Counted from the first letter of the stretch, positions 10,757 through 23,270 are shown. The stretch is DNA of 64,000 nucleotides from Hemerocallis citrina (GCA_017893485.1 CM030367.1:85008853-85072852); one strand, 5' to 3'. Translations and numbers: made by a program. Notes: generated from the letters alone by a model not told the origin.

Positions 10757-11110
10757 GTAACAGTCGACTGTAAACCGGTCGACTGTCCAGAGCAAAAAAC
10801 CCAGCACTTCAAGAAAATAATTCTAAGTAATAGCAGTCGACTGTAAAAAGTCATCGGTTGACTGTCCAGAGCGAAAATCCCACATTTTTAAGAAAATAAA
10901 TCTAAGTAATGACGGTCGACTGTAAAAGTCATCGGTCGACTGTCCAGAGCGAAAATCCAAAACTTTGAGAAAACATCAAAGCAGTGCAGAGACAGTCGAC
11001 TGTAAAAATGGGTCAGTCGACTGTTCCGCACGAAAATCCAAAACTCCAAGAAAACACTACAACCAGGATCACGACGGTCGACTGTCAAAAAATACCAGTC
11101 GACTGTCACA
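10757..11110. repeat. 5-copy tandem array (73-82 bp) with paired GTCGAC palindromes, Tek-K 3' LTR
   Basis: Units begin with CAGTCGACTG or CGGTCGACTG at 10761, 10834, 10913, 10993 and 11075. Each has a second GTCGACTGTCC or variant 8 to 16 bp later, then GAGCGAAAATCC and an A-rich spacer. The array parallels 6812-7085 in Tek-1, including a CGAAAA-containing spacer. Confidence 0.88.
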
Positions 11111-13097
11111 CCTACAAGCTGTAGTTTGAGTTGTGCATGTTTCAACCGATACGAAGATTTACTTTATAAAAACAAAATCTATAAAAAGTATATTTCTGAT
11201 ATGATCAAATATGACTTGTAGAGTATATAAGAGTCCACAAAACCAATCAAAACCACGTTGAATTGATAAAATTAGCTTTTTGATGAATTCCTTCAAATTG
11301 AAACACGAATATGTGCATATATCAAAATAAAGTTTTTAAGAATCAATCATACATCAAAAGACCTTTGTATTATGTTCCAAACCATATTAATACCAAAATA
11401 TGTTGAGGTAATAACCAAAATCTTCAAAATCACTTAAAGATTCAATTCATTCGAAACAACAAAAATAGGATATTCATGTAATAGTGTTCATGCTAGTTTG
11501 TGCACCAAAGAAATTTCACAAATTCATCAATTTAGAATTAGAAAAATGTTCAGATTAAATCTTTAATAATTGAGCAATTCAAATCCAAGTAAAAACTTCA
11601 TGAAATCACGAAATCTCCAATTTAGTTATAAAGCATCAAATCCAAATCTAGTTATCACAACTCCAATCCTCAAGACATGATCTTTTAATTCATTAGTCCT
11701 TCTCGCAATTCCCTCAAACTCAACCATATTTATTTTCAATAGTTGACTCATGAACATCAATAAATTTAACATTAACATGGCCAGTCGCATTCATCCAACT
11801 CATCAATAGTCAAAATCTTATCTTTAATCTATTCATGCATAACATTCACCATATCCAATCAAATCAGTAATAATCCAAAAGAAATAGCCTACTCATGATT
11901 TAGATCAGGTTATTTAACAATCTCAAATCATCCACATGCAAATTCTACTCATAAATAACTTAGGGTTTCATAAAAGATCCAATTTTAATTCATCAATTCA
12001 TCCAATCCCTCATATATATATTCATACCAAACCTTAGCATGCTTTCTAATAGATGAAACGCCACATACAACCTTCAAAGAACTAAACAAAACAATTATAT
12101 CACTCGCCTTGTTGGAAGAATCGAACGAAGGCGAATAGAAAGTAAGAAAAGCCCCACTTCAGCAAGAAATCCAGGATCTTCTCTTTACAACTCCAAAATA
12201 ATGAGAAATAAGAAATCCCCTGTGTTCTGCAGCAAGATGACGGCTGCACTACACCCTAAATAGGTCGGGATTAAAGATTCTAGGGTTTTTTGAGTACATT
12301 TGCAAAATACTCCCTTTCAAATATACCTTTACATAAATAGATCTCCATACTAGAAAATTAGTTAAAACCAATTTAATTGGGTTCAAAATCAAAAGATCCT
12401 CCACTTGAATCAGCTGGCACTGTAGGGAAAACCCAGAAAACAATTTTGCAATTTCATCTCTTCAAATAGCAATTTTGCAAAAAGATCCTCTTTTATCAGA
12501 ACTTGTAAATTATATCAAATGTGTTGAAACGAAAGGTAAACTTTCCACTCCTAAATTGACTAGGCATTATTTCCAGCCCAAAAAAATCCGAAAACCGGGA
12601 GTTTCACCCCCATTTGGTAATTTTGCACAAAAGTCGTTCTTTTTAAAATATTTGCAAATGGGTCCAACCATTGTCAGAAAAATCTAGAAAGATCACAAAT
12701 AATCTCAAATAATGAATAATGTGTTTCCCCAAAATAATTTTAGCTTTTGAACCTCCCGAGAAAACATTTGCATGTGTTCTGCACTTGTAAGAAGATAAAT
12801 TTTTAGATAAATATTTATTAGATCACCAAAAACCATTTTAACTCATTTAATATTTTCAAAACAATATTTTAAAAATACGGGGTACTACATCACTCCCTCC
12901 TTAGAAGAGTTCTATCCTTAGAACTACCACTAATAGGGTACAAACAAATATACGAACGAAAGGAATGCAAATCTCATAAATGGAAACATTCTTCAAAGAA
13001 TACAGTTGCACTTGAGAACACAATCAAATAACAGAAATACAACACGCTCGAAAGTACAACCATCAAGAAGGAATACAATCACATAAAAGGAAAACAA

Positions 13098-14513
13098 TCA
13101 TACAAAAAGCTCAGGGAAATCCTTCTGCATGAGATCCTCCTGCTCCCAAGTAGCCTCCTCGAACTGCTGATTCCTCCACAACACCTTGACCATAGGTATC
13201 ACCTTGCTCCTTGGAACCTTTTCCCTACGATCAATGATCTCTATAGGCTATTCCTTGTAACTCAAGTTCACCTGTAGGTCTTCAGGAACCTCCACCAACT
13301 GATGACTCTGATCTGGCACGTACATCCTCAACAGCGACACATGGAACACATCATGCACTTGTGCCAACTCTTCTGGAAGCTCCAGCCTATATGCCTTTTT
13401 ACCAATTTGCTCCAAAATCCTGTATGGCCCAATATACCTTGGCGCCAACTTGCCTCCCTTACCAAACCTGATCACTCCCTTGGTCGGAGACACCTTGAGG
13501 AAAACTTCATCCCCAACCTCAAACTCCAAGTCCCTTTTTCGAGTGTTTGCATAACTCTTCTACCGACTCTGAGCTTCAACCAACCTCTTGCGAATCAACT
13601 CAATCTTCTCCGATGTTTGCTGCACAATCTCGGGCCCAAACATCCACCTCTCGCCAACCTCATACCAACAAACAGGCGTCCTGCAATTCCTCCCGTACAG
13701 TGCCTTATACGAAGCCATCCCGACACTCGCATGGTAACTGTTGTCATAAGCAAACTCAACCAATGCCAAGTACCTCTCCCAACTACCACCGAAATCCATA
13801 ACACAAGCCCTCAACATATCCTCCAAAACCTAATTCACCCTTTCAGTCTGACCATCATTCTATGGATGAAAAGTGGTACTGAAATTAGTTTGGGTACCCA
13901 AAGCCTCTTGCAGACTCTTCCAAAATCTCGAAGTGAACCTCGCATCCTTGTCGGACACAATCGACATAGGAACTCCATGAAGTCTCACAATCTCACCTGT
14001 ATATAGTTCTGCCAACTTTTCCATAATCTTCATGGCCAAAAAGTGAGCTGACTTGGTCAAACGGTCCACAATAATCCAAATCGAGTCATTGCCCTTCGAA
14101 CTCCACAACAAACTCGTGATGAAACCCATACTGATATTCTCCCAGTTCCACTCCGAAATGGGCAACGGCTACAACAAACCTCCAAGTCTCTGATTTTTTG
14201 CTTTGATCTGATGACAAGTCAGACACCTAGCCACAAAATCTGCCACATCCCTCTTCTTATAGGACCACCAAAAGTGCTTTTTGATGTCCTTGTACATCTT
14301 TGTGCCTCCAGGATGTACTGACAACAAAGTACTGTGTGCCTCCTGTAAGATACTCTCTCTCAAGTCTGCATTCTCCGGGACACACAACCTCTCACCCATC
14401 CATAGCACTCCATCTTGGACACGGAACTCTGACAACTTGCCATCGAAAACCTGTTGCAACATCTTCTGGATCTCTGCATCTGATTTCTGACCTTCCACAA
14501 TCCTCTCTCTCAA
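13098..14513 (-). pseudogene. Tek-K integrase with C-terminal chromodomain, broken
   Basis: In order on the minus strand: zinc-binding H2C2 domain (HSTLLSVHPGGTKMY ... CLTCHQIK, 14169-14513); catalytic core (13860-14165, [18 protein letters not shown] and [10 protein letters not shown]); the third catalytic residue in DGQTERVN (near 13840); the continuation FGGSWERYLALVEFAYDNSY (13560-13826); a GPY-type C-terminal domain (GKLAPRYIGPYRILEQIGK, 13248-13529); then a chromodomain (PMVKVLWRNQQFEEATWEQE) ending at a TGA at 13098-13100. The chromodomain should direct integration to marked chromatin. Stops separate the segments, and the first catalytic Asp of the DDE triad (SMDFI in relatives) is Gly here. 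Confidence 0.9.
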
Positions 14514-15840
14514 AGAAGGCTACAGCCTCATCTGAGCCAAAGATGCCCCCAAACTCTGCAGTACCACCTCGATACTTATCCGATCAATCTCTGCTGCCAA
14601 CTCACTCCGAGTAGTGATCAAACTCGATAAACTACTCTTCCTGCTAAGTCCATCAGCTACCACATTCGCCTTGCCAGGATGATACTTGATCTCAGGATGA
14701 ATGTCTTCCAACACTTCTAACTATCTTCTCTGCCGAAGATTTAGATTCTTCTGTTGATAAATATACTTCAGGCTCTTGTGGTCAGTATACATGTTGACCT
14801 TCTTACCATATACACAATGCCTCCACTGCTTGAAGGCAAAGATAATAGCTGCTAGCTCCAGATCATGCGTCGGATAATTCTTCTCATGCGGACGCAACTA
14901 CCTCGAACCATAGGCAATAACCTTGCCTTCTTACATCAAGACACACCCCAAACCTCTGAGAGACGCATCACTGTAGATATCATACTCCTTCCCAGCTTGT
15001 GGCAAAGCTAAGATAGGTGCAGTCGTCAACCTCTCCTTTAGCTCAAGGAAACTCGCCTTACACTTATCTATCCATGTGAATGCACATTCTTTCGAGTCAA
15101 ACTTGTCAAAGGAACTGCAATCTGAGAATAGCCCTGAATGAATCTCCTGTAGTATCCAGCCAAACCCAAGAAACTCCTGACTTCCTTCACAGTCGTTGGC
15201 CTAGGCCAATCCTTTACTGCTTCAACCTTCTAAGGATCAGTGGGCACTCCCTCCTTAGAAAGGATATGACCAAGAAAAGTACCTCAAACTTCCAAAAAAC
15301 ACACTTCGACAACTTGGCATACAAATTATGCTCCTGCAATTTCTGTAATACCTCTGTCAAGTGCATAGAATGATCCTCCTCCGACTTCGAATACACCAAA
15401 ATATCATCAATGAAAACAACCACGAAGGAGTCAATAAATGGCCCAAAATTCGATTCATCATATCCATGAATACTGTCGGTGCATTCGTCAACCCGAATGG
15501 CATCACCAAAAACTCATAGAGCCCATAAAGAGTCCTGAAAGTGGTTTTACTCACATCTTCCTCCTTGACTCGAACCTGATGATACCCTGAACTCAAATCA
15601 ATCTTCGAAAACACAGCTGCTCCTCGAAGCCTGTCGAACAGATCATCAATTCGTGGAAGCGGATACTTGTTCTAAATAGTCACCCTATTCAACTCCCGAT
15701 AGTCAATACACATCCTCATTGACCTATCCTTCTTCTTGACCAACAACACTGGCGCACCCCACGATGAAGAACTCGGTCTGATAAAACCCTTACTCAGCAA
15801 TTCCTCAATCTTCTTCTTTACTTCATCCTGCTATACAGGT
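14514..15840 (-). pseudogene. Tek-K reverse transcriptase and RNase H, broken
   Basis: RT is readable at 15357-15614 ([39 protein letters not shown]) and 15214-15423, with the catalytic FIDDILVYS intact. The RNase H region runs from about 15060 to 14520 and ends in KANVVADGLSRKSSL. Frameshifts near 15400 and several stops break it. The enzyme would make cDNA in the particle, primed by tRNA-iMet. Confidence 0.88.
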
Positions 15841-16440
15841 GCCATCCTGTACGGAGCTTTAGAAATCGAAACACTCCTCGGCTAAACATTAATACAAAAC
15901 TCCACATCTCGCTGCGGCGGCAATCCTGGCAAATCCTTCAAGAACACTGTAGGAAAATCCCTCACAACTGGAATGCCTCTGACTTCTTCTAGAATCATCA
16001 ACTTGGATACCACTGCAGCCACTTTCGAAACCTTCCTCTTCCCTTAAAAAGTCACTGCGGGACCACCTGGTGCTTTCACTAACACCTCTTTCTGCTTGCA
16101 TTTAGTTGTGGCATCATATACTGCCATCTAATTAATGTCCACGATCACATCCATACCTAAGACTTGTAGCTCAATAAGATCAATGCCGAATAATCTCCTG
16201 CCAATCTCGATATCACAGCCCTCGTAATATCGATCAGCAATCAATTCTTCACCTGACGGTGTTGCCACCGACAAGACCCTGCCTGCAAACAACTTAGGCT
16301 CCACACCTAAGACCTATGCAAAATTGGGCAACACAAAAGTATGCGAAGAACCAGTATCAAATAAAACTGTTGCTTTAATTCCATTAACCAAAACAAATCC
16401 TGTTACATGAAGAATGATACTCAAATCTCCAATTTATTCT
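15841..16440 (-). pseudogene. Tek-K aspartic protease, catalytic DTG kept
   Basis: The minus strand at about 16340-16375 reads ATVLFDTGSSHTFV, so the catalytic triad is intact, unlike in Tek-1 and Tek-G. Downstream the order of motifs matches the other elements, but stops occur before the join to RT (15835, 15884). Gag ends at the stop at 16481 and pol lies in another frame. Confidence 0.8.
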
Positions 16441-16480
16441 CAAATAAAGTTTTACTTAATACATTGAATAAAATAAAATT

Positions 16481-17549
16481 TCAAAATTCTTGCATACCCT
16501 GAATCACATCTTCTGTGTTGCCCGCATCCTCCTCAATTAATGCAAATACTTGCCCTTCCCTCTGAAATTTGCCTCCACCAGAACCACCATTCCTCAACTG
16601 TGGACAGTAAGGCTTAGAATGCCCCGCTTGCCAACACTGAAAACAAGTCTGCTTTGCCAACTTGGGACACGCTGACCTGTAGTGGCCATCCTCCTTGCAG
16701 TAGTAACAAGTCACCTACTGAGATGTAGGTGCCCTCTGTTCTGGCTTACTGAACTTGCTCTGCTTCACTGGAAATTTCTTCCCACTCTGACTAGTTGCTG
16801 GCCTATTGTTCCTGTTCCAGGTCTCTTGCTTCTTCTGGAACCGATCCATATCTTCCTCTGTCATAGTTGCTCTCCTGACCAGCTTAGCAAACCTCCTTAT
16901 GCCCAAAGGAATCATCCTCGACCTCAAATTCGGCCTCAAGTCCTGCTCGAATTTCTTGGCCTTCTTCGCTTCATCAACAATCAGCTCCGGTACATACCTT
17001 GACAGCTAGCGAACTTAGTCTCATATTCACGCACTGTCATGTTGCCCTGCTGCATATTCAAGAATTCTGTTGCCTTCTCCTAAATATTCAGAGGGAAGAA
17101 ACGATCCATGAACTCATCCATAAAAGCTTCCCAAGTCACTTGCTGATCTCCAAGGGTTCTCTTCACTGACTGCCACCAGACGCCAGCATCCTTCTCTAAT
17201 TGCATAGCAGCCAATTTTACCTTATTGACTTCTGGGGTCTCCAAGACTTCGAAGACCATCTCCATCTGTCTAATCGAGTCATCATCTTCATTCGGATCAG
17301 ACTACCCCTCAAATACTGGCGGCTTCATCTGCTTGAATAACTCAACTGCTTCATAGGATCAGCATTAACAAACACTGGTCCAACCCCATGATTCTGATTC
17401 TGGTTCTGATTCTGCACCATATTAGCTGCCATGAATGCGTTCAAGGTCTGATACACCCTGGCAATCTCAGTCTCAAGATCAAGTCCAGCCCCATGGGAAC
17501 TACCAGTCCCATCACCATTAGCACCATTTTTGGTCCTGGGTCCTGCCAT
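16481..17549 (-). pseudogene. Tek-K gag with two zinc knuckles, frameshifted
   Basis: Starts MAGPRTKNGANG at 17549, about 240 bp after the 5' LTR. The capsid region is readable in pieces (17080-17265, KLAAMQLEKDAGVWWQSVKR; 16715-16939, MRPNLRSRMIPLGIRRFAK). The nucleocapsid (16481-16714) has two CCHC knuckles, CYYCKEDGHYRSAC and CFQCWQAGHSKPYC, where Tek-1, F and G have one. Stops and frame changes near 17270 and 17010 inactivate it. Confidence 0.88.
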
Positions 17550-17772
17550 TTCTCTGAATACTGCAAAATGACGGTAAAGTTAGAGCATCATAACATAATT
17601 CATATTCACATCAATACCCCATGGCAAAACCACAACTGTACCCCAAAACAAAACATCATATTTTAACTCTATATGATACTCACACTCTAATGTGCACACC
17701 TAGGTACTCACACTCTAGTGTCCACACCTAGGTTTATTTTTATACCATGTTTATCATTATTATTGAAGCGTT

Positions 17773-17783
17773 CTCTAATACCA
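17773..17783 (-). other. Primer-binding site, tRNA-iMet type (Tek-K)
   Basis: Minus strand TGGTATTAGAG, one transition away from the canonical TGGTATCAGAG, six bases inside the LTR end. Confidence 0.75.
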
Positions 17784-17788
17784 ATCTC

Positions 17789-20754
17789 TGTAGCACCCCG
17801 AACTTTCAATATAATATCTCAGAAATACGTGGCACAATTCCCAGCATCAACTTTAATTATAATAGTAAACATAGCCAGAAATACAGATAAATTTTTCTTT
17901 CAACCTTTATTACATTAGTTCATTACAAAACACAGCAGAAAAACAAAGACCTTGAATTACAGTCTTTTCATTACAACACCTTCTTTACAATTTTTATAAG
18001 CTTTATTATCATTCTATCTCATGCATCCAAATTCCAATGCTATAGGTAATCACCTATAAAATATGAGGCTAGAGATAATCCTAACCCCCAAAACTACAGG
18101 GGTCAACCATAACGGTGTGAGTGACATAAAAACAAAACAACATAAATAGAACATGAAACATGGAATCATAAACACAGATAATAAAGACAAGAATACATGA
18201 ATTAAGAAATAACAATGAAACATGAAAAACATCAAGTGTACCTAGACTAAGTGTCAAGTGTAGAAAATAGGAAAAACACATGCATAAACCAAATCAAGAA
18301 ACACAATACTATATGCTGACTCTCTAATGCGTACTTTCGAACCTCCTAGAGATGGTGTACCCCACCGGACTTAACTCAACAACTGATCAACAAATATGCC
18401 TCAACAGGTCCAAAACACAATAACTCAACTGCTGGCATACTAGGATCCCACACAACCTCTAGAGACTCACACTCAACTATCTAAACCCAACAATAAAACA
18501 TATTGAAAACATATGTTCTGTAAAAATATAATATTTAGAATAGTAAGTTATAGATCCCAAAAGCATTTAACGAATCAATCGTTTAAAGAAAATTAGAATA
18601 ACTCAAGGAACATCAGTAACAGTCGACTGTAAACCGGAGTCGGTAAACTGTCCAGAGCGAAAAACCCAGCACTTCAAGAAAATATTTCTAAGTAATGGCA
18701 GTCGACTGTAAAAATTCATCAGTCGACTATCCAGAGCGAAAATCCAACATTTTTAAGAAAATAATTCTATGTAATGACGGTTGACTGTAAAAGTCTTCGG
18801 TCGACTATCCAGAGCGAAAATCCAAAACTTCGAGAAAACATCAAAACAGTGCAGAGACAGTCGACTGTAAAAATGGGTCAGTCAACTGTTCCGCACAAAA
18901 ATCCAAAACTCCAAGAAAACACTACAACCAGGATCGCGACGGTCGACTGTCAAAAAATACCAATCGACTGTTACACCTACAGGCTACAGTTTGGATTGTG
19001 CATGTTTCAACCGATATGAAGATGTACTTTATAAAAATGAAATCTATAAAAAGTATATTTCTAATATGATCAAACATGACTTGTAGAGTATATAAGAGTC
19101 CACAAAATCAACCAAAACCACGTTGAATTGATAAAATTAGTTTTTTGATGAATTCCTTCAAATTGAAACACGAATATGTGCATATATCAAAATAAAGTTT
19201 TTAAGAATCAATCATACATCAAAAGACCTTCGTATTATGTTCCAAACCATATTAATACCAAAATATGTTAAGGTAATAACCAAAATCTTCAAAATCACTT
19301 AAAGATTCAATTCATTCGAAACAACATAAATAGGATATTCATGTAATAGTGTTCATGCTAGTTTGTGCACCAAAGAAATTTCACAAATTCATCAATTTAG
19401 AAATACAAAAATATTCAGATTAAATCTTCAATAATTAAGCAATTCAAATCCAAGTGAAAACTTCATGAAATCACGAAATCTCTAATTTAGTTATAAAGCA
19501 TCAAATCCAAATCTAGTTATCACAACTCCAATCCTCAAGACATGATCTTTTAATTCATTAGTCCTTCTCGCAATTCCCTCAAACTCAACCATATTTATTT
19601 TGAACAGTTGACTCATGAACATCAACAAATTTAATATTAACATGGCCAAGTCACATTCATCCAACTCACCGATAGTCAAAATCTCATCTTTAATCTATTC
19701 ATGCATAACATTCACCATATCCAATCAAATCAGCAACAATCCAAAAGAAATAGCATGATCATGATTTATATCAGGTTATTTAACAATCTCAAATCATCCA
19801 CATGCAAATTCTACTCATAAATAACTTAGGGTTTCATAAAAGATCCAATTGTAATTCATCAATTCATCCAATCCCTCATATATATATTCATACCAAACCC
19901 TAGCATGCATTCTAATAGATGAAATGCCACTTACAACATTCAAAGAACAAAACAAAACAATTATATCACTCGCCTTATTGAAAGAATCGAACGAAGATGA
20001 ATAGAAAGTAAGAAAAGCCCCTCTTCAGCAAGAAATCCAAGATCTTCTCTTTACAAATCCAAAATAATCAGAAATAAGAAATCCCCTGTGTTGTGCAGAA
20101 AGATGATGGCTACACTACAGCCTAAATAGGTCGGGATTAAAGATTCTAGGGTTTTTTAGTACACTTGCAAAATACTCCCTTTCAAATATACATTTACATA
20201 AATAGATCCCCATACTAGGAAATTAGTTAAAACCAATTTAATTGGGTTCAAAATCAAAAGATCCTCCACTGGCATCAGCCGGCACTCTAGGGAAAACCCA
20301 TAAAACAATTTTGTAATTTTATCCCTTCAAATAGTAATTTTGCAAAAAGATCCTCTTTTATCAAAACTTGTAAAATATATTGAATGTGTTGAAACGAAAG
20401 GTAAACTTTTTACTCCTGAATTGACTAGGCATTATTTCTAGCCTAGAAAAATCTGAAAATCCGGTGTTTCACGCCCATTTGGTAATTTTACACAAAGGTC
20501 CTTCTTTTTGAAATATTTGCAAATGGGTCCAAACATTGTCAGAAAAATCTAGAAAAATCACAAATAATCTCAAATAATAAATAATGAGTTTCCACAAAAT
20601 AATTTTGGATTTTGAACCTCCCGACAAAATATTTGCACGTGTTCTGCACGTGTAAGAAGATAAATTTTTAGATAAATATTTATTAGATCACCAAAAACCA
20701 TTTTAACTCATTTAATATTCTCAAAATAATATTTTAAAAATACGGGGTACTACA
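17789..20754 (-). repeat. Tek-K 5' LTR (2966 bp)
   Basis: Starts TGTAGCACCCCGAAC and ends GGGGTACTACA. It pairs with 9462-12889 along its length except for a deletion at about 18330 (relative to 10010-10470), where GCGTACTT joins CGAACCTCCTAG. It contains the second GTCGAC array (18617-18975). Many single-base differences from the 3' LTR show the insertion is not recent. Confidence 0.93.
18617..18975. repeat. 5-copy GTCGAC tandem array in the Tek-K 5' LTR
   Basis: Same array as 10757-11110. Several palindromes have lost a base since (for example GGTTGACTG, GTCAACTG and AATCGACTG), mostly by C-to-T or G-to-A changes inside the CpG of GTCGAC. Confidence 0.85.
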
Positions 20755-21079
20755 CATGATCTCCTTCACTGATGTGGGTCTTAGCCAATCTTTTACTGCT
20801 TCTACCTTCTGCGGATCAGTGGCCACTCCCTCCTTAGAAAGGATATGACCTAGGAATGCGACTACGGACTTCCAGAAGTCAAACTTGGATAATTGGGCAT
20901 ATAATTTGTGTTCCTGCAGATTCTTCAACACTTTTGCCAAATATTCAGCGTGTTCCTCTTCTGACTTGGAATAAACCAAGATATCGTCGATAAACACCAT
21001 GACGAAAGAGTCAATAAATGGTTGCAGGACCCTATTCATCATATCCATGAATATAGCTGGTGCATTCGTTACCCCAAAT
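20755..21079 (-). pseudogene. Tek-H pol, left-over piece: RT palm
   Basis: Minus strand continuation of 8617-9461 across Tek-K. It encodes MDMMNRVLQPFIDSFVMVF, the catalytic [15 protein letters not shown], and [17 protein letters not shown], and is open for about 100 residues up to the junction with the Tek-K LTR. It ends abruptly at about 21079 in the codons for the conserved GVTNAPA motif, where unrelated LTR sequence starts. The rest of Tek-H (protease, gag, 5' LTR) is not in the window. Confidence 0.88.
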
Positions 21080-21219
21080 TTATTGTGTAAATAGTTGTAA
21101 ATATTATTGAGATAATAAAAGTATTAATTTCTTGTGAATTTATTGTGTTGTGTACTCATTTCAAGTAAAGATTCTGGATTGTGTCACGGTTTTCCAGTGT
21201 GGAAAATTGGGATGCTACA
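21080..21219 (+). repeat. Terminal scrap of an LTR related to the Tek-D LTR
   Basis: The last 38 bp (TGTCACGGTTTTCC ... GGGATGCTACA) line up with the end of the Tek-D LTR (26070-26108, TGTCACGAATTCTCC ... GGGGCATTACA), and the AT-rich stretch before it is similar too. No primer site follows, so it is a truncated LTR end. It may mark a recombination scar between Tek-H and Tek-D. Confidence 0.55.
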
Positions 21220-21220
21220 T

Positions 21221-21530
21221 CTCTGCTCGAGCCCGATCAACAAATCGCTAACTACCATACAATGAGTTTGACGCCTTCCTCTTTAGGCTCCATACAAAAC
21301 TCATTAACTCCAAACAACGCAATGCTTTGCTCTCTGCTTGAGCTCATCAACAACTCATTGACTCTAAACAACTTGTTCAACGCCTTGCTTTTCGCTCGAG
21401 CTCCATCAACAACTGGTTAACTCCAAATAACGAGTTCAACGCCTTGCTCTCCGCTTAGGCTCCTGCAACAACTCGTTGAATCCAAACAACAAGTTCGACA
21501 CCCGGCTCTTCGGTCGAGTTATAGAATCTC
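21221..21530 (+). repeat. About 5 copies of a 59-bp tandem repeat
   Basis: Units start near 21221, 21279, 21330, 21388 and 21447 with CTC(T)NCGCTCGAGCTC. A typical unit contains AACTCGTTGA ... AACGAGTTCAACG, arms that could pair into a hairpin. GC-richer than its surroundings. No coding frame persists across units. Confidence 0.75.
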
Positions 21531-22123
21531 GAGCAGATATTCATAATAGTATTTTATTACTTCTATTATCATAATTGAATTATTTTTGGTAGATATTACT
21601 CAATTTAATTAATAACTATTATCTGTATATATAACTGTCTGTATGTATATGTATTGTATCAATTTGGTACTGAAATCTTCTGAGCCGATAATAAAATTAT
21701 TTTATTTTGTTCTCGAAATTAAATTATTTTTGTACAGATTATTGGGTTTGATGAATAAGAATTATTGGTATAAATATTAGTATATAGGTATACGTATTGT
21801 ATCAATTTCGTGCATTTGTACAAATCATATAGTATGTGTTTTGGGACAAAAATATCTTTATTTTTGTCATGATTGATCAAAAAACGAATGGTTAAGATTT
21901 AATTGGAAGGGATAAATATAGATATTATATATTTGTTTGTATATTGAATTGTAATAATAATTGTTCCTTCATAGCAAAGTTAACTCAACTCTCACCACCC
22001 CCCCCCCCCCCCCCCGCTCTCTCCCCCATCTAGTTGGCCGGCCAAAATCCCCAAGGCAAATGGGTGCCAAACCCTAGTTCACCCCCTCACCCTCTCATAC
22101 ACTTACCCCTCCACATTTTCTCC

Positions 22124-22131
22124 TATAAATA
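22124..22131 (+). promoter_or_regulatory. TATA box of the Tek-D LTR
   Basis: TATAAATA followed by CCCCTTCCC, the same setting as in the other Tek LTRs. About 110 bp upstream is a homopolymer C-run (about 21996-22015). Confidence 0.65.
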
Positions 22132-22315
22132 CCCCTTCCCGTCATCCTTGGCTCATTTGCTAAAGAAAAATAAAAAGTTAGAGAAAGCAAAAGAAAAAAG
22201 GCTTTCATTGTAGGTTGGAACTAGGAGCTTGTAGGAGGAGGAGGCTTAAGACTAAGTATTTCTACATAGTAAAGAGGTGGGGGTTTTTTCTAACTTAATC
22301 TTCGTTGTATGTAGA

Positions 22316-23270
22316 ACTCTAGTTCATAAAAGATAAGTCTTTCAGTAAATTGTTGTATGTTGCTTTCTAATTTGTTAAAGATCAAGTCTTCACTAATTCT
22401 AGTTCATAAAAGACAAGTCTTTTAGTAATTTGTTGTATGTTGCTTTCTAATTTGATAAAGATCAAGTCTTTACTAATTCTAGTTCATAAAAGATGTCTTT
22501 TAGTAATTTATTATACGTTTTCTTCTAATTTGTTAAAGATCAAGTCTTTACTAATTCTAGTTCATAAAAGATAAGTCTTTTAGTAATTTGTTGTATCTTG
22601 CTTTCTCATTTGTTAAAGATCAAGTCTTTACTAATTCTAGTTCATAAAAGATAAGTCTTTTAGTATTTTTTGGAATGTTGCCTTCTAATTTGTTAAAGAT
22701 CAAATCTTTACTAATTCTAGTTCATAAAAAATAAGTCTTTTAGTAATTTGTTGTATGTTGCCTTCTAATTTCTTAAAGATCAATTCTTTACTAATTCTAG
22801 TTCATAAAAGATATGTCTATGTTGCTTTCTAATTTGTTAAAGATCAAGTCTTTACTAATTCTAATTCATAAAATATAAGTCTTTTAGTAATTTGTTGTAT
22901 GTTGCTTTCTAATTTGCTAAAGATCAAGTCTTTACTAATTCTAGTTCATAAAAGATAAGTCTTTTAGTAATTTGCTGTATGTTGCCTTCGAATTTGTTAA
23001 AGATCAAGTCTTTAGTAATTCTAGTTCATAAAAGATAAGTCTTTTAGTAATTTGTCGTGTGTTGCTTTCAAATTTTCTACAAATCAAGTCTTTACTAATT
23101 CTAGTTCATAAAAGATAAGTCTTTTAGTAATATGTTGTGTGTTGCTTTCTAATTTGTTAAAGACCAAGTCTTTACTAATTCTAGTTCATAAAAGATAAGT
23201 CTTTTAGTAGTTTGTTGTATGTTTACTTTCCTACTTGTTAAAAATCAAGTCTTTGGTAAATCTAATTCAT
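22316..23270 (+). repeat. About 12 copies of an 80-bp tandem repeat (Tek-D LTR)
   Basis: The unit begins CTAGTTCATAAAAGATAAG and contains TTTGTTAAAGATCAAG. It has AAGATAAGTCTT- and AAAGATCAAGTCTTT-like halves, so each unit is itself a diverged dimer. Copies are very alike in the middle and drift towards 23270. It sits directly downstream of the donor-like site at 22276. Confidence 0.9.

Larger units (their letters stand above)
9462..12889 (-). repeat. Tek-K 3' LTR (3428 bp)
   Basis: TG/CA ends; followed on the right by the polypurine tract (minus strand AAGGAGGGAGTGA at 12890-12905). It is about 460 bp longer than the 5' LTR because the 5' LTR lacks the segment matching about 10010-10470. 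That segment holds the conserved U5 block (10007-10093) and repeated AATTCCGG motifs (10155-10395). A five-copy GTCGAC array is at 10757-11110. Confidence 0.93.
9462..20754 (-). mobile_element. Tek-K: full-length chromovirus with both LTRs, minus strand
   Basis: LTRs at 9462-12889 (3') and 17789-20754 (5'), both starting TGTAGCACCCCGAA and ending GGGGTACTACA. The internal region carries gag with two CCHC knuckles, protease, RT, RNase H, integrase and chromodomain. It inserted in the RT-RNase H region of Tek-H: the flanks read CCTGA at 9457-9461 and CATGA at 20755-20759, a 5-bp target duplication with one mismatch, and the two Tek-H halves join there. There is no room for a leader ORF: only about 240 bp separate the 5' LTR and gag. 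Every pol domain has stops or frameshifts. Confidence 0.95.
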
